NCBI GenBank assembly: GCA_026416515.1
Contig: JAOAEZ010000008.1
Span: 1-61,886, forward strand
Reading direction: 5' to 3'
Origin: Hydrogenophilus sp.
Lineage (GTDB): Bacteria > Pseudomonadota > Gammaproteobacteria > Burkholderiales > Rhodocyclaceae
Length of the DNA: 61,886 nt
Below are positions 8,573 to 21,378 of the stretch, piece by piece. The notes under the pieces are model-generated. The model made no database searches. It saw nothing but the letters and a program-made list of their open reading frames with translations, and was not told the origin of the DNA. Made by a program: the position numbers and the translations under genes. Within the stretch, counting starts at the first letter, position 1, and the number at the start of each line of letters is the position of its first letter.

Positions 8573-9894
8573 AACTGCGTCTCCTCTCTTTTTGGACAGC
8601 TCTTCTCATCTTCCTCTCTCACGCGTCAATCGTCCACGCTGCCCCTATCAGTGAGCGTTTTGTAGTCGATGGCGTGGTCATCGACCTAGTAGAGACACGC
8701 ACCCTTCCCATCATCGACTTGATCCTCTCCTTTGACGCTGGCAGTCGCCGCGATCCCCCTCAGCAAGAGGGGCTTGCCTCGCTCACTCAAGCCCTGTTGT
8801 TCGGAGGAACTACCGCTCGCGAGGAACAAAGCCTCGCCGAAGCCATCGCCGATCTCGCGCTCCAACACTCAGGCGCCGTGGACCAAGACCGCTCTATCTT
8901 GCGCTGGCGGTTTCTAGCCGACGCGCCGATCCGCGACGCCGCTTTATCCCTTATCGCCGAGATCGTCGCAACCCCCGCTTTCCCTGAGCCTATCGTAGTG
9001 CGGGAAAAAAATCGTGCCATCGCGGCACTCCAGGAATCGCTCACCCGCCCGGAAGTAGTTGCCGAACGTACCCTTTGGAGCCGTCTCTATCCGGACCATC
9101 CCTATGGGCGCCTTCCCACGGCGGAGTCGCTTGCTCCTCTGACGCGAGAAGCGCTCATCGCCTTTCACCGCCGACACTATACTCGGGCCACTCTCTCGAT
9201 CGCCATCGTCGGCCCTCTCTCGCGCGCCGAAGCCGAAGCTCTGGTCCGACCCATCATCGCTGCTCTTCCTGAGGGGATCCCTCTCCCGCCTCCTTCCCCC
9301 CCTCTCTCCGCCCCTTCATCCGCCCCACCTTCTCCTATCTACCTCCCCCATCCATCGACTCAAACCCACTGGCTCGTTGCGCTCCCCCTCATTCGCCGAG
9401 ACGATCCGGACTACTTCCCTTTGCTGGTAGGCAATTGGATTTTCGGGGGCGGAAGCTTCTCGAGCCGTCTGGTACAAGCGGTCCGTGAGGCGCACGGCCT
9501 TGCCTACAGCGTCTACAGTCAACTCGAACCTCTTGCCGACCCTGGCCCCTGGACCATTCGTTTTCAGACACGCGGACACCAAGCAGAAACGGCGCGAGCG
9601 ATTGTTCTTGAAACCCTCACTCGCTTTCTCAGCGAAGGTCCTTCCGAAGAAGAGCTCCGTCTAGCCCAAACCGCGCTTGCGGATGGCTGGGGGCTCCGCC
9701 TAGACAGCAATCGCAAAATCGCCGATTGGCTCGCGATCGTTAACTTCTATCGTCTTCCACCCGACTGGCTAAACCGCTACCCTGAAGCGGTGCGAGCCAC
9801 TACCGCCGAGGCCATCCGCAACCTTTTCCAGCAGCGAATCGACCTCTCTGCCCTCACCTGGATCGCCGTAGGCGGCAACGACGACCCTCGGTGA
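8569..9894 (+). CDS. M16 family peptidase-like protein, non-catalytic subunit
   Basis: A 441-residue partner of the preceding M16 protein, with its own signal peptide. Where the catalytic subunit has HLFEH, this one reads SLTQA, so the zinc site is lost. The segment SSRLVQAVREAHGLAYSVYS keeps the Arg/Tyr pair that binds the substrate C-terminal half in M16B heterodimers, and the first subunit lacks it. Translation starts at a GTG overlapping the upstream stop (GTGA), which implies coupled synthesis and a one-to-one complex. Confidence 0.92.
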   Translation: MKLRLLSFWTALLIFLSHASIVHAAPISERFVVDGVVIDLVETRTLPIIDLILSFDAGSRRDPPQQEGLASLTQALLFGGTTAREEQSLAEAIADLALQHSGAVDQDRSILRWRFLADAPIRDAALSLIAEIVATPAFPEPIVVREKNRAIAALQESLTRPEVVAERTLWSRLYPDHPYGRLPTAESLAPLTREALIAFHRRHYTRATLSIAIVGPLSRAEAEALVRPIIAALPEGIPLPPPSPPLSAPSSAPPSPIYLPHPSTQTHWLVALPLIRRDDPDYFPLLVGNWIFGGGSFSSRLVQAVREAHGLAYSVYSQLEPLADPGPWTIRFQTRGHQAETARAIVLETLTRFLSEGPSEEELRLAQTALADGWGLRLDSNRKIADWLAIVNFYRLPPDWLNRYPEAVRATTAEAIRNLFQQRIDLSALTWIAVGGNDDPR

Positions 9895-9899
9895 CCTAT

Positions 9900-10936
<1,037 letters not shown>

Positions 10937-10951
10937 CCCCCAACAGCCTAG

Positions 10952-11218
<267 letters not shown>

Positions 11219-11234
11219 CCCCCGCCTCTTCTCG

Positions 11235-11738
11235 TCACCGCTTCACCGGAATCGCCATCTCCCCCACGGGGACAGCGGTGACGCTGTTTTTCGGGCTTCC
11301 CTCGATCAGGCGGTCGGAGTAGGTAAGGTAAACCAACACGCGCCGCCGTTCATCCACCATCCGCACCACCTGAACTCGTTTAAAGATCAGCGATGCCCGC
11401 TCTGAGAAGACCGACTCCTGTTTAGGGATTGGCTCTTTAAAGCGGATCGGTGCTACCTGTCGGCAGGCGATCGATGCATCGGAAGGATCCTCCGCTACCC
11501 CCAGTGCTCCTCCGATCCCTCCGGTCTTAGCCCGGGCCACATAGCACACCACTCCTTCTACAGCCGGGTCCTCGAACGCCTCGACGACAATTTTATGGTT
11601 GGGGCCGATCAATTTCCATACCGTGCTCACCTCGCCGATCTCCTCGCCCAAAGCCCACTTCGTTCCGGCAACCATTGCTCCTGCCCATACCACCCATCGC
11701 CATCGGCCACTCAACCAACGTGTCATGCCTTGAATCAT
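11235..11738 (-). CDS. creA: CreA family periplasmic protein
   Basis: A 167-residue protein with an N-terminal hydrophobic signal segment ([19 protein letters not shown]). The mature part contains [38 protein letters not shown] and [13 protein letters not shown], which identify the CreA family (DUF1131-type). Its function is unknown. The ATG at 11738 shares one base with the hrpA stop (TGATG) and has AGGGAG 8 nt upstream, so it is translationally coupled to hrpA. It converges with the ferredoxin gene. Confidence 0.92.
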   Translation of the reverse strand: MIQGMTRWLSGRWRWVVWAGAMVAGTKWALGEEIGEVSTVWKLIGPNHKIVVEAFEDPAVEGVVCYVARAKTGGIGGALGVAEDPSDASIACRQVAPIRFKEPIPKQESVFSERASLIFKRVQVVRMVDERRRVLVYLTYSDRLIEGSPKNSVTAVPVGEMAIPVKR

Positions 11739-14700
11739 CAAACTGCTCCCTGTTGTGTCCAAAGTCGCTCCAACCGTTTAACGCTCACAGGAAAGGGAGT
11801 CTTCAGCTCCGACGCAAAAAGTCCCACGCGCAACTCCTCCAAGAGCCAACGATACTCTTCCCAAAAAGGCTGCCATGGCCCGCGAGCGGCAGCCACCGCG
11901 CGCGTCCACGGCTGGGCGGCCCTACGCCACTCCGCCAGCCAACGGAGGTCACGGGCAGGATCCTTTGCCACTTTCTCCAAACGCACGCTGATCGCCCGCA
12001 AATAGCGGTCATAATGTTGCAATCGCTCCCATGGTGTAGTCACCAAAAAATCGGTAGCGAAGAGGGCAGCCAGTTGCGTGCGGATATCGGCAACCGTAGT
12101 TGGGCAACTTTCCTCCAGCCGTGTAAGCGCTCGTTCGATCGACGTCTGCGCGGTAAGCCAACCGCACAGCGCGCGGAGCAACTCCCCTGCCACCAATGGG
12201 AAGCGTTCGCGGGCTGCCGAAAGGGTAGCCGCAAAAGCCTCCTCATCGCGAGGAAGCCCATCGTTTAACGCCGCTCGCGTCAAAGAAGCCTCGAGTAGCT
12301 GAGGTAGCAACCGCTCGCGACGACCTGTTGCCGCCCACTGAATTTCGGCCTCCTGCACTTCGCTCCCTTTCAGCCACCGGTGAATCGTCTTTCCCATTCC
12401 CACCTGTAAAAGCCGCAACACCCCTCGTCGGTGAGCTGCAGCAGCAGCCTCCTCGGTATCGAACAACCGAACCTCTGCTCCCTCCTCCCCACAGTCTACC
12501 AAACCGGGGAAACCGATCGTTGTTACACCGGCCACTTTGGCCTCGACCAACTCCGGTAACTTCCCCCACACCCAGCGGGTTGCTCTCCTCCCTAGAATCT
12601 CTCCCTCGTTCTCTCTCCCCTTCTCTTTTGCTTCCTTACCCTTCCCTTCTTCCTCCTGTTCTCCATCCCGCTCTATCCCTGCTTCCTCAACCTCTTCCTT
12701 CGAGACAACCAGCGGCTCCTTCTGCCGTTCGCGCCACACCGACGCCAGCTCTGCGAAAGCGCTCTGGGCTCTTGGGCCGAGCGAATGGCGTAACTCCTCA
12801 AGGCTACGCCCCTCCCCCAACACCTGTCCGTCGCTCGCCACCACTCGAAAATTCATCAAGCAATAAGGAGGCAGCAACTCCACCCGGAAACTCGCGCTGC
12901 TCGTCGCCACCCTGCATCGTTCCTCCACCCACCGTGCCAATACGCTCAACAGCGACGCTCGCTGCCACTCCGGATGGCTCTCGGCCTCAGCCAAAAATGC
13001 AGCGACTGTCTCCGCAAGGGGCTGCAATCGGTGGCGCTGTTTTGGCGGCAAGCTCTTCAGCAATCGCTCCACCTTCTCGGGCAACAATCCTGGCACCAAC
13101 CACTCGCACCGGGCTGCGGGCACCTGATTCAGCAAAGCCACAGGAACGACCAACGTCACCCCATCGTCTGGAGCGCTGGGGTCATGCACATACTGCAACG
13201 GCAGAGGTTCACCGTATAAATCGAATGTAGTCGGATAGCGCTCGCTCACTGCCCCTGCCGCCGCGTGGTTCAACAACATCTCGCGCTCTAAAAACAAGCA
13301 ACGAGGGGAATCCTTTTCTGCTTGTCGGCGCCAAGCCTCAAAGCTCTCGAGGTCCACCACCTCTGGTGGAATCTGCCGCTCGTAAAACGCCTCGATCAAT
13401 CGCTCATCGACCAAATCGCTGCGCCGCAATCGCTCCTCGAGCGCTCTCAACTCAGAAACCAGCGCCAAATTGTGTTGTAAAAACGCCATGCGAGCCACCC
13501 GCTGAGGGGGCAAATTTCCGTTCACCAATCCTTCCTGGATAAAAAGCGTTCTGCACAGCGCCGGATCCACGGAACGGTACGAAACTGCTCGGCCGCTGTA
13601 AACGGTCAATCCGAACAATGTTCCTCGCTCGCTGCCGCGCACCTCACCCGCCCGAGGGTCCCAGCGCGGTTCGCTCACTTCGCGCACGATGAGATGGGGG
13701 ACCGCCCGCTCGATCCATTGGGGATCGATCGCCGCGGCGATTCTGGCGTAGAGGCGCGTCGTCTCCACCCGCTCGGCGGCGAGCACCCACTGGGCGCCGC
13801 TTCGTCGAACAGTGCTACTCTGCGGATGAAGCCAAAAGCGCACCCCTCTTGCACCCAAATAGCTTCCTCTTAGCTCTGGTTTTTCCTCCCGGCTGCGCAC
13901 CCCCACGCCGTGGGGCAACGCCATTAGAAGCGCCGTATGCAATACCTCGTAAGAAGCGGGGGTTTCGTTATCTCGCCACCCCAACGCTCCTGTCAGCGCA
14001 TGCAACTCTCCCTCCACCTCTCGCCACTCTCGCAACCGCAACCACGACAGAAAATGGGCGCGCGCCCATGCTCGCTGTTTGGCGCTGCTGTGGTGGCGGG
14101 CCACCTCCCGCCACGCGGTCCACAGATTCAAAAACCAGAAAAACTCAGACCTTGCCTCGCGCTCACTGCCGCGAAACAGCGCATGTTGTTGATCGGCAGC
14201 CTGCTCCTCTCCCAGCGGTCGTTCTCGCGGATCGGGGATTGACAGCGCGGCGGCGATCACCCGCGCCTCTCGCAAACAACCCAACGCCTCCCCCGCCACC
14301 AACAGTCGCGCCAAATGGGGGTCTACCGGCAATTTTGCCATTGCCTCGCCCACTGGAGTCAGTGAACGTCGTGAGCCATCTACTGCCCCCAACTCGATCA
14401 ACTCCTGATACGCCCCCTCGACGGCGCGTCTAGGAGGTGGATCCAAGAAAGGGAACTCGGTCACCTCCCCCAACCGAAGGGCCAACATGCGCAGCGCCAC
14501 CCCAGCCAGTGACGTTCGCACGATCTCGGGATCGGTCTGGCGCGGCCGTGCGGAAAAGTCGTCCTCATCGTACAAGCGAAAGCAGACGCCCGCCATCACT
14601 CGGCCGCAGCGCCCCGCTCGCTGTTGGGCAGCTGCCTGGCTGATTGGCTCTACCTTTAATTGTTCTACGCGGCTGCGCGGATTGTAGCGGTTAAGGCGTG

Positions 14701-15994
14701 CTAAGCCCGTGTCGATCACATATCGCACATTAGGAACGGTCAATGACGTCTCAGCCACATTCGTTGCCAAAACCACACGCAAACCGTTGCCGCTCGGTCG
14801 AAAGACTCTCTGCTGCTCTGTTGCCGACTGGCGAGCGAAAAGCGGCAGCACCTCAAAGGGAAACGGCAAGGAAGGAGCCGACTGCTCCAAAACCTCTCTT
14901 GCCTCTCGGATTTCACGCTCCCCTGGCAAGAAAACGAGTACATCGCCGGGAGCATCCTGCCATGCCTCGGCGACGCAAGCCACGATAGCCTCGTACAAAT
15001 CTCGCCCCTCTCTTCCCCTTTCTTCTTTCATCTCCCCTAAGCGCCGCGCTCTCTCCCCCTCTTCTCCCCTCAACCATGCTCCGATTTCCTCGCCTGCCAC
15101 GGTAGTCACCGGTCGGTAGCGCACCTCCACCGGATATAAGCGGCCGCTTACCTCCACCACTGGAACCTTTCCAACCACCTTCTGGAAATGGGCGGCAAAA
15201 CGCTCTGCCTCGATCGTTGCGCTCGTAATCACCACCCTCAAATCATCGCGGCGCGTCAGCAAGCGGTGAAGGTACCCCAGCAAAAAATCGACATTTAAGC
15301 TCCGCTCATGGGCCTCATCCACAATCACCGTATCGTACTGATTCAACCAAGGATCACTCTGGCTCTCTGCCAAAAGCAATCCATCGGTCATCAACGTCAC
15401 GTACCCCTCTGCCGCTGCTCGCTCCTCAAAGCGCACGCGGTAACCGACGCTCTTTCCCAAAGGCTCTCCCAACTCCTCGGCCAACCGTGCGGCGATCGTA
15501 CGCGCCGCCACCCGGCGCGGCTGGGTATGAGCGATCTGTCCGGCGATCCCGCGTCCGGCCGCCAACGCCATTTTTGGCAACTGCGTCGATTTCCCTGAAC
15601 CGGTTTCTCCGCACACCACCACGACGCGGTAGTTTGCGATAAGCCCTATGATCTCCGTGGCGCGCTCACTAACCGGAAGCTCCGGCGGGAAAGAAACCAC
15701 CGGTCGTGCTGCGGCGCGCGCCTTCCATGCGGTATGCGACGCCTCCAGCAGTGCTCTCAGCGACGCCCCGACCTCGGCTCCCCCTTTTCCCTGCTGCAAT
15801 CGGCGCCACAACGCCATCGCCCGTGGTCGATCGCGACACAGGATCGGTGGCCATTTTGAACGATCGGCGACCTCTTCGACGATCCGCCTCAAAAGCGTTC
15901 GATTCTCTGACAACCTGGAGAGCGAATGATACTCAAAACCCTCTCTGCTCGGGACCTCTTTTTTTAGAACTCTGCTGTGAAGCTCAGCAACCAA
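11738..15994 (-). CDS. hrpA: ATP-dependent RNA helicase HrpA
   Basis: A very large DEAH-box (superfamily 2) RNA helicase, about 1418 residues. Walker A is GETGSGKST and the DEAH box lies in [12 protein letters not shown]. Motif III is SAT ([13 protein letters not shown]), and motif VI is QRAGRCGR. The helicase core is followed by HA2 and OB-fold domains and a long C-terminal DUF3418 domain with a charged insert rich in Lys and Glu. The start is uncertain: the longest frame begins with a TTG at 15994 that overlaps the upstream gene by 31 bp. HrpA resolves stalled or collided ribosomes in E. coli. Confidence 0.95.
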   Translation of the reverse strand: MVAELHSRVLKKEVPSREGFEYHSLSRLSENRTLLRRIVEEVADRSKWPPILCRDRPRAMALWRRLQQGKGGAEVGASLRALLEASHTAWKARAAARPVVSFPPELPVSERATEIIGLIANYRVVVVCGETGSGKSTQLPKMALAAGRGIAGQIAHTQPRRVAARTIAARLAEELGEPLGKSVGYRVRFEERAAAEGYVTLMTDGLLLAESQSDPWLNQYDTVIVDEAHERSLNVDFLLGYLHRLLTRRDDLRVVITSATIEAERFAAHFQKVVGKVPVVEVSGRLYPVEVRYRPVTTVAGEEIGAWLRGEEGERARRLGEMKEERGREGRDLYEAIVACVAEAWQDAPGDVLVFLPGEREIREAREVLEQSAPSLPFPFEVLPLFARQSATEQQRVFRPSGNGLRVVLATNVAETSLTVPNVRYVIDTGLARLNRYNPRSRVEQLKVEPISQAAAQQRAGRCGRVMAGVCFRLYDEDDFSARPRQTDPEIVRTSLAGVALRMLALRLGEVTEFPFLDPPPRRAVEGAYQELIELGAVDGSRRSLTPVGEAMAKLPVDPHLARLLVAGEALGCLREARVIAAALSIPDPRERPLGEEQAADQQHALFRGSEREARSEFFWFLNLWTAWREVARHHSSAKQRAWARAHFLSWLRLREWREVEGELHALTGALGWRDNETPASYEVLHTALLMALPHGVGVRSREEKPELRGSYLGARGVRFWLHPQSSTVRRSGAQWVLAAERVETTRLYARIAAAIDPQWIERAVPHLIVREVSEPRWDPRAGEVRGSERGTLFGLTVYSGRAVSYRSVDPALCRTLFIQEGLVNGNLPPQRVARMAFLQHNLALVSELRALEERLRRSDLVDERLIEAFYERQIPPEVVDLESFEAWRRQAEKDSPRCLFLEREMLLNHAAAGAVSERYPTTFDLYGEPLPLQYVHDPSAPDDGVTLVVPVALLNQVPAARCEWLVPGLLPEKVERLLKSLPPKQRHRLQPLAETVAAFLAEAESHPEWQRASLLSVLARWVEERCRVATSSASFRVELLPPYCLMNFRVVASDGQVLGEGRSLEELRHSLGPRAQSAFAELASVWRERQKEPLVVSKEEVEEAGIERDGEQEEEGKGKEAKEKGRENEGEILGRRATRWVWGKLPELVEAKVAGVTTIGFPGLVDCGEEGAEVRLFDTEEAAAAAHRRGVLRLLQVGMGKTIHRWLKGSEVQEAEIQWAATGRRERLLPQLLEASLTRAALNDGLPRDEEAFAATLSAARERFPLVAGELLRALCGWLTAQTSIERALTRLEESCPTTVADIRTQLAALFATDFLVTTPWERLQHYDRYLRAISVRLEKVAKDPARDLRWLAEWRRAAQPWTRAVAAARGPWQPFWEEYRWLLEELRVGLFASELKTPFPVSVKRLERLWTQQGAV

Positions 15995-16650
15995 AATCCC
16001 TCGCGTTCTCTCCCCGTTTTACGGTTTGCTATTATTCCCATTTTTATCCTCTCGTTCACCGACCATCGCACTCCCCCTCCAAAAACCGGCGTTCCGCCCT
16101 CCTCGCCGAAGTATTGGCCGAGCACTGACAACTCCCTTGAAAAAGGCCACTCCCCTGCTATTCCCCACAAAAAGCGCATTCCCTCGCTGATGCGCTTGCT
16201 GAACCCCGCATTCCCATGGACCGCCCCTACAGTAGTGCGCCAAGTGAGCAAACCGCGCACCTCGAAATCGTGGTAGCGATGGTGCTGTGCATCGGCCAAC
16301 GCCGCATGGTGCAACCGCGATCGCGTCACCAATAACCCAGTGGAAAGTCCGCGCTCCCTCTGCTGAGGGACCCACTTCAGGGAAATTCCTGCCCCATGTC
16401 CTTTTATCTCCCTCTCCTGGGCCACCTCGCGATCGACACCCACGCCGACCTCTAATCCTCCTTTCAGCGCCATTCCCACACCCACCTCCTCTAGACGCGT
16501 TCCGTTACTGCGCCCGTAAAACAGCTCCACCTTTTTCCCCCTTGCGGGCAAGGTCCCTGCATCGTCTACGGCCAACGGCGGCTCAGCGAAAACAGGAAAC
16601 GAAACAATAATCATTATCAAAACCATAAACAAAAGGACAGGTAGCATCAC
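15964..16650 (-). CDS. Putative outer-membrane beta-barrel protein with signal peptide
   Basis: 228 residues with a clear signal peptide (hydrophobic stretch to about residue 22, cleavage near VFA-EPP). The mature part starts PLAVDDAGTLPARGKKVE, a pattern common in small outer-membrane transporter-like or copper-resistance-associated barrels. It ends in alternating polar/aromatic strands with a terminal Phe (LLSFTAEF), typical of barrels recognised by the Bam complex. The function is unknown. Either of two adjacent ATGs could be the start. Its stop overlaps the long hrpA reading frame by 31 bp. Confidence 0.7.
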   Translation of the reverse strand: MMLPVLLFMVLIMIIVSFPVFAEPPLAVDDAGTLPARGKKVELFYGRSNGTRLEEVGVGMALKGGLEVGVGVDREVAQEREIKGHGAGISLKWVPQQRERGLSTGLLVTRSRLHHAALADAQHHRYHDFEVRGLLTWRTTVGAVHGNAGFSKRISEGMRFLWGIAGEWPFSRELSVLGQYFGEEGGTPVFGGGVRWSVNERIKMGIIANRKTGREREGFWLLSFTAEF

Positions 16651-16711
16651 CCTCTTTTTCCCTTTCTCCTCTCACACCTTTTCGATTATACTCCAAGCCC
16701 ATGACTGTCCT

Positions 16712-17257
16712 ATGACACGCGCCACATCGCTTTCCTCTCTTCCCCTTCTTCGCGGGTTTCCCCCCGTCTCCCCCTCCTCTCCGCACACGCTTATCCTCGG
16801 CTCTTTCCCCAGCCCAGCCTCGCTCACCGCAGGCGCTTACTACGCTCATCCGCGCAATGCCTTCTGGCCGATAATGGGTGCGATCTTTGGTTTTGACCCC
16901 CAAAGTCCCTACCCTGAGCGGATTGAGGCGTTGACTCGAGCGGGAATAGCCTTATGGGACACGATCGGTGCTTGCATACGCCCGGGAAGTCGAGACGACG
17001 CGATCGATCTCTCCTCGGTTATCCCGAATCCGGTCGCCTCCTTTATCCTCGCCCACCCCACCCTCACGCGCATCGTCACCAATGGCACCCTCGCCACTCG
17101 ACTCTTTCGCCGCTTTGTCTGGGTTCATCTCCCGATCGAACTTCGCACCCAACTTCGCCTCCTTCCTCTTCCTTCCACCTCGCCGGCGCATGCCCTTCGC
17201 TCTTACCCTCAAAAACTTCACCTCTGGCGCGCTGCACTTCTCGGCGATCGGGTGTAA
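16712..17257 (+). CDS. DNA-deoxyinosine / uracil-DNA glycosylase, family 6 (HDG-like)
   Basis: A 181-residue uracil-DNA glycosylase superfamily protein. LILGSFPSPASLTAGAYYAH followed by PRNAFWPIM is the signature of the hypoxanthine-DNA glycosylase branch, which excises deamination products from DNA. The C-terminal motif LPSTSPAHA gives the catalytic Ser/Thr-Ser-Pro-A loop. It is transcribed divergently from the outer-membrane protein gene; TATACT at about 16686-16691 could serve as its -10 element. Confidence 0.87.
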   Translation: MTRATSLSSLPLLRGFPPVSPSSPHTLILGSFPSPASLTAGAYYAHPRNAFWPIMGAIFGFDPQSPYPERIEALTRAGIALWDTIGACIRPGSRDDAIDLSSVIPNPVASFILAHPTLTRIVTNGTLATRLFRRFVWVHLPIELRTQLRLLPLPSTSPAHALRSYPQKLHLWRAALLGDRV

Positions 17258-17302
17258 AATGAAGAATTACCGCCTTTTAAAATCTTAATCTCTTTGCCTT
17301 CT

Positions 17303-19006
17303 ATGAGTACCCCTCTATTGCCTTCTAACTTCATCCGGAACGCCATCGACGAAGATCTCGCGGCGGGCCGCTACTCGCATGTGGTTACCCGTTTTCCCCC
17401 AGAACCGAATGGGTATCTCCATTTCGGTCACGCCAAATCGATTCTCTTGAATTTCGGGCTTGCTAAAGCGTATGGGGGTCGGTGTCACCTTCGCTTCGAC
17501 GATACCAACCCGGAAACCGAAAGCGAAGAATATGCGCGTGCGATCGAAGAGGCGGTTGCTTGGCTAGGCTGCGACTGGGGGGATCACTGTTACTACGCCT
17601 CCGACTTCTTTGAAACCATGTATCGGTGCGCCGTTGCGCTCATCGAACGGGGGCTCGCTTATGTCGACTCCCAAACGGCGGAGGAGATTCGAGCCCGGCG
17701 AGGCACCCTCACCGAGCCGGGTGAAAACAGTCCTTACCGCGACCGCTCCATCGCCGAAAATCTCGACCTCTTTGCGCGGATGCGTGCCGGCGAATTCCCC
17801 GACGGAGCGCACGTCTTGCGTGCCAAAATCGACATGGCTCACCCCAACATCAATCTCCGCGACCCGGTCATCTACCGCATTCGCCACCTCGCCCACTATC
17901 GGCAAGGAACCCGCTGGTGCATCTATCCCACCTATACCTTTGCCCACCCGATTGAAGACGCGATCGAAGGGGTTACCCACTCGATCTGTACCCTCGAATT
18001 CGAAGACCAGCGGCCCTTTTACGAATGGTTGCTCGAAGCGCTCGCCGATGCTGGGATCTTTCAGCGCCCTTTACCGCGGCAGATCGAATTTGCGCGTCTA
18101 AATCTCACCTATACTGTTCTTTCGAAAAGAAAACTTATCGAACTTGTCGAGCGCGGCTTGGTCTCTGGGTGGGATGATCCCCGTATGCCCACGCTCATCG
18201 GCGGGCGGCGGAGGGGTTACTGCCCGGAAGGCTTTCGGATATTCGCCGACCGCATTGGCGTTGCCAAAGCCGATAGCTGGATCGACTATGAAGTTTTTGA
18301 AGAAGCCCAGCGGGATGCCCTGAATGAGATCGCCGTCCGCCGGCTAGCGGTATTGGACCCTCTCGAACTAATTCTCACCAATTTCCCTGCCGATCAGATC
18401 GAATGGTGCGCGGTCCCCAATCATCCTCAAAAACCGGAATGGGGAACGCGTAATCTCCCTTTCACGCATCGGCTGTTCATCGAACGCGACGACTACCACC
18501 CCAATCCACCCCCCGGTTACAAACGTCTCTCTCCCGGCGGCGAAGTCCGCCTTCGGTATGCCTACATCATTCGGTGCACCGGTCACGAACAAGACGCCAG
18601 CGGACGGATCACGCGCGTCTACGCGGAATATCTCCCCGATTCCAAAAGCGGCACGGCCGGTGCTGACCGTTACAAACCCAAAGGAGCGATCCACTGGCTC
18701 AGCGCCGAGCACGCCGTAGAAGCGGAACTACGTGCCTATGACCGTCTTTTCATTTTCCCTATTCCTGGGGCAGCGGATGAAAGCGGGAAAGAACGCCATT
18801 TCCTCGACGACTTCAACCCCAACTCCCTCGTCATCTCCCGCATTTTTATAGAACCCGAACTCGCCGCAGCTCCTCCTGAAACGCGCGTTCAACTCGAGCG
18901 CCACGGTTATTTCATCACCGATCGTTACGATCATGCTCCTGGGCGTCCGGTTCTCAACCGAACCGTCTCCCTCAAAGCAAGCTGGAGCGCAAAGGAGACA
19001 CCATGA
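17303..19006 (+). CDS. glnS: Glutaminyl-tRNA synthetase
   Basis: A class I aminoacyl-tRNA synthetase for tRNA-Gln, 567 residues. FPPEPNGYLHFGHAKS contains the HIGH motif and VLSKRKL the KMSKS equivalent. RFDDTNPETES is typical of the GlnRS/GluRS catalytic core, and a full-length anticodon-binding beta-barrel region follows. The ATG at 17303 is preferred over a TTG 9 nt upstream because it gives the canonical N-terminus. Its stop overlaps the next start (ATGA). Confidence 0.97.
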   Translation: MSTPLLPSNFIRNAIDEDLAAGRYSHVVTRFPPEPNGYLHFGHAKSILLNFGLAKAYGGRCHLRFDDTNPETESEEYARAIEEAVAWLGCDWGDHCYYASDFFETMYRCAVALIERGLAYVDSQTAEEIRARRGTLTEPGENSPYRDRSIAENLDLFARMRAGEFPDGAHVLRAKIDMAHPNINLRDPVIYRIRHLAHYRQGTRWCIYPTYTFAHPIEDAIEGVTHSICTLEFEDQRPFYEWLLEALADAGIFQRPLPRQIEFARLNLTYTVLSKRKLIELVERGLVSGWDDPRMPTLIGGRRRGYCPEGFRIFADRIGVAKADSWIDYEVFEEAQRDALNEIAVRRLAVLDPLELILTNFPADQIEWCAVPNHPQKPEWGTRNLPFTHRLFIERDDYHPNPPPGYKRLSPGGEVRLRYAYIIRCTGHEQDASGRITRVYAEYLPDSKSGTAGADRYKPKGAIHWLSAEHAVEAELRAYDRLFIFPIPGAADESGKERHFLDDFNPNSLVISRIFIEPELAAAPPETRVQLERHGYFITDRYDHAPGRPVLNRTVSLKASWSAKETP

Positions 19007-20304
19007 ACCGTCGTCTCGACGACTATCGCCTCCGTTTTGACCCGAAGGGTCCAGAATTCGTCCCCCTCATGCTCGGCGGCATGGGTGTTGACATCTCCAA
19101 TACGCAGCTCGCCTTGGAATTTGCTCGGCTGGGGGGGATTGGTCACATCTCCGACGCGATGGTTCCAACAATCACCGATCGCCATTACGACACCGAATTT
19201 ACCAAAGAAAAGCTCAAGAAATATCGGCACAACATGGAAAATCAAGATAAGTCGGCGGTCAAATTCGACCTCGGGATGATTGCCGAAGCTCAGCGACTGC
19301 ACGTTGAAACCACGATGAATGCTAAACGGGGGCCGGGGCTTATCTTCATCAACTGCATGGAAAAGCTCACAATGGGGGCCCCGAAAGAGACGCTGAAGGT
19401 CCGCCTCGAAGCGGCTCTCGACGCAGGAATCGATGGGATTACTCTCTCGGCGGGGCTTCATCTCGGCACCTTTTCCCTCATCGAAGATCATCCCCGTTTT
19501 CGCCATGCCAAGATTGGGATTATCGTCTCATCGGTACGCGCCCTTGCTCTCTTTCTCAAAAAGAATGCGCGCACCGATCGTCTTCCCGACTACGTCGTCG
19601 TCGAAGGACCCCTCGCTGGTGGGCATCTCGGTTTTGGCCTCGACTGGTCCCGCTATGACCTCAAAACGATTACGGTGGAGATTCTTCAATACCTCGCCGA
19701 AAACCATCTCACCCTCCCTGTCATTCCCGCGGGAGGAATTTTCACCGGCAGCGACGCCGTCGAATACCTTGAACTAGGGGCGGCGGCGGTACAGGTTGCC
19801 ACCCGTTTTACGGTCACCCGCGAATGCGGTCTTCCGGACGAAGTCAAGCAAGAGTATTTCAAAGCCGAACCCGAAGACGTCGAGGTCAACACGATCTCAC
19901 CCACTGGCTACCCGATGCGGATGCTCAAATCGAGCCCCGCTATCGGCAGCGGGATCCGCCCCAACTGTGAAGCCTATGGCTATCTCCTCGACGCCAACGG
20001 CCACTGCGCTTACATCGACGCCTACTATCGGGCGGTCGCTGCCACCCCGCCGGGAGAACCGGTTCGCGTTTGGGATAAAACCTGTCTCTGCACCCACATG
20101 CGCAACTTTAAGGTCTGGACCTGTGGGCACACCGTTTCCCGTCTCAAAGAAACGACTCGGCGGCTTCCCGATGGCACCTACCAGCTCCTCACCGCTGAGC
20201 ACGTTTTTAAGGACTACCAATTCAGCACCGACCACACCATCGCTCTTCCGGATCCTCTTCCCGCTGCAGAAACGGCTACCCCCTCTCTCCTCACCGAAGC
20301 CTAA
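19003..20304 (+). CDS. Nitronate monooxygenase / 2-nitropropane dioxygenase-type flavin oxidoreductase
   Basis: A 433-residue FMN-dependent TIM barrel of the NPD/NMO family. [19 protein letters not shown] at the N-terminus, [12 protein letters not shown] in the middle and [11 protein letters not shown], the phosphate-binding loop of FMN, are visible. Downstream of the barrel is an additional segment of about 100 residues with clustered Cys and His ([16 protein letters not shown]). This is not part of the classical NMO core and could bind metal. It is coupled to glnS by an ATGA overlap. The natural substrate is unknown. Confidence 0.85.
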   Translation: MNRRLDDYRLRFDPKGPEFVPLMLGGMGVDISNTQLALEFARLGGIGHISDAMVPTITDRHYDTEFTKEKLKKYRHNMENQDKSAVKFDLGMIAEAQRLHVETTMNAKRGPGLIFINCMEKLTMGAPKETLKVRLEAALDAGIDGITLSAGLHLGTFSLIEDHPRFRHAKIGIIVSSVRALALFLKKNARTDRLPDYVVVEGPLAGGHLGFGLDWSRYDLKTITVEILQYLAENHLTLPVIPAGGIFTGSDAVEYLELGAAAVQVATRFTVTRECGLPDEVKQEYFKAEPEDVEVNTISPTGYPMRMLKSSPAIGSGIRPNCEAYGYLLDANGHCAYIDAYYRAVAATPPGEPVRVWDKTCLCTHMRNFKVWTCGHTVSRLKETTRRLPDGTYQLLTAEHVFKDYQFSTDHTIALPDPLPAAETATPSLLTEA

Positions 20305-20318
20305 AAAGGGGGGAATCG

Positions 20319-21362
20319 ATGGGAGAGCGGCTTGTCACTCCCTTTGCGCAACCCTCTGACGAACGTTTCGAACGAGCCCTACGGCCCAAATGGCTGAAAG
20401 ACTACGTCGGGCAAGCCAAAGCGCGGGCGCAGCTGGAGATCTTCATCGCTGCAGCCCGAGCGCGAGGGGAAGCGCTCGATCACTTGCTCCTCTATGGTCC
20501 GCCGGGGCTGGGGAAAACCACTCTAGCGCAGATTGTCGCTCACGAACTTGGCGTCGGATTCCGGCAAACCAGTGGGCCAGTCCTCGAACGCCCGGGCGAC
20601 CTAGCAGCGATCCTCACCACCCTTGAACCGCGGGATGTCCTCTTCATCGACGAAATCCACCGGCTCTCGCCTGTTGTCGAAGAGATCCTCTATCCGGCGA
20701 TGGAAGACTACCAAATCGACATCGTGATCGGCGAAGGCCCGGCAGCCCGTTCGATCAAACTCGACATTGCCCCTTTCACGCTGGTAGGAGCCACTACCCG
20801 TGCGGGCCTGCTCACGCACCCCCTGCGCGACCGTTTCGGCATCATCGCTCGTCTTGAGTTCTACACCCCTGAGGAGCTGCAGGCGATCATCCTTCGCTCG
20901 GCTTCGCTCCTCGCGTTAACCATAGACACCCCCGGCGCCTTAGAGATCGCTCGTCGGGCGCGCGGGACTCCCCGCATTGCCAACCGGTTGTTGCGGCGGG
21001 TTCGCGACTATGCCGAAGTCCGCGCCGGTGGCCAAATTACCGCTGCGGTTGCAGCCGAAGCCCTCAACCTTCTCGATGTCGACCCTCTCGGTCTCGACCC
21101 TATGGACCGGAAACTGCTCCTTGCGATCATCGAACGCTTTGGAGGGGGGCCGGTCGGGCTAGAAAATCTCGCTGCGGCGATCGGCGAAGCCCCAGACACG
21201 CTGGAAGAGGTCATTGAACCCTATCTCATTCAGCAAGGCTACCTCGCTCGCACCCCGCGTGGGCGGATTGTTACTCCGCTCATTTATCGCCATCTCGGTT
21301 TCTCCCCGCCCCCAACGGCAGCCTCAACGACTCAACCGGCGCTTCCCCTCGACGAGCTTTAA
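20319..21362 (+). CDS. ruvB: Holliday junction DNA helicase RuvB
   Basis: The AAA+ motor that drives branch migration with RuvA. Its 347 residues contain Walker [11 protein letters not shown], Walker [11 protein letters not shown], sensor region [10 protein letters not shown], and the C-terminal winged helix with [13 protein letters not shown] strong AAGGGGGG ribosome-binding site precedes the ATG. ruvA and ruvC are not in this window. Confidence 0.97.
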   Translation: MGERLVTPFAQPSDERFERALRPKWLKDYVGQAKARAQLEIFIAAARARGEALDHLLLYGPPGLGKTTLAQIVAHELGVGFRQTSGPVLERPGDLAAILTTLEPRDVLFIDEIHRLSPVVEEILYPAMEDYQIDIVIGEGPAARSIKLDIAPFTLVGATTRAGLLTHPLRDRFGIIARLEFYTPEELQAIILRSASLLALTIDTPGALEIARRARGTPRIANRLLRRVRDYAEVRAGGQITAAVAAEALNLLDVDPLGLDPMDRKLLLAIIERFGGGPVGLENLAAAIGEAPDTLEEVIEPYLIQQGYLARTPRGRIVTPLIYRHLGFSPPPTAASTTQPALPLDEL

Positions 21363-21378
21363 CCCCTCTCCTCGCGAT

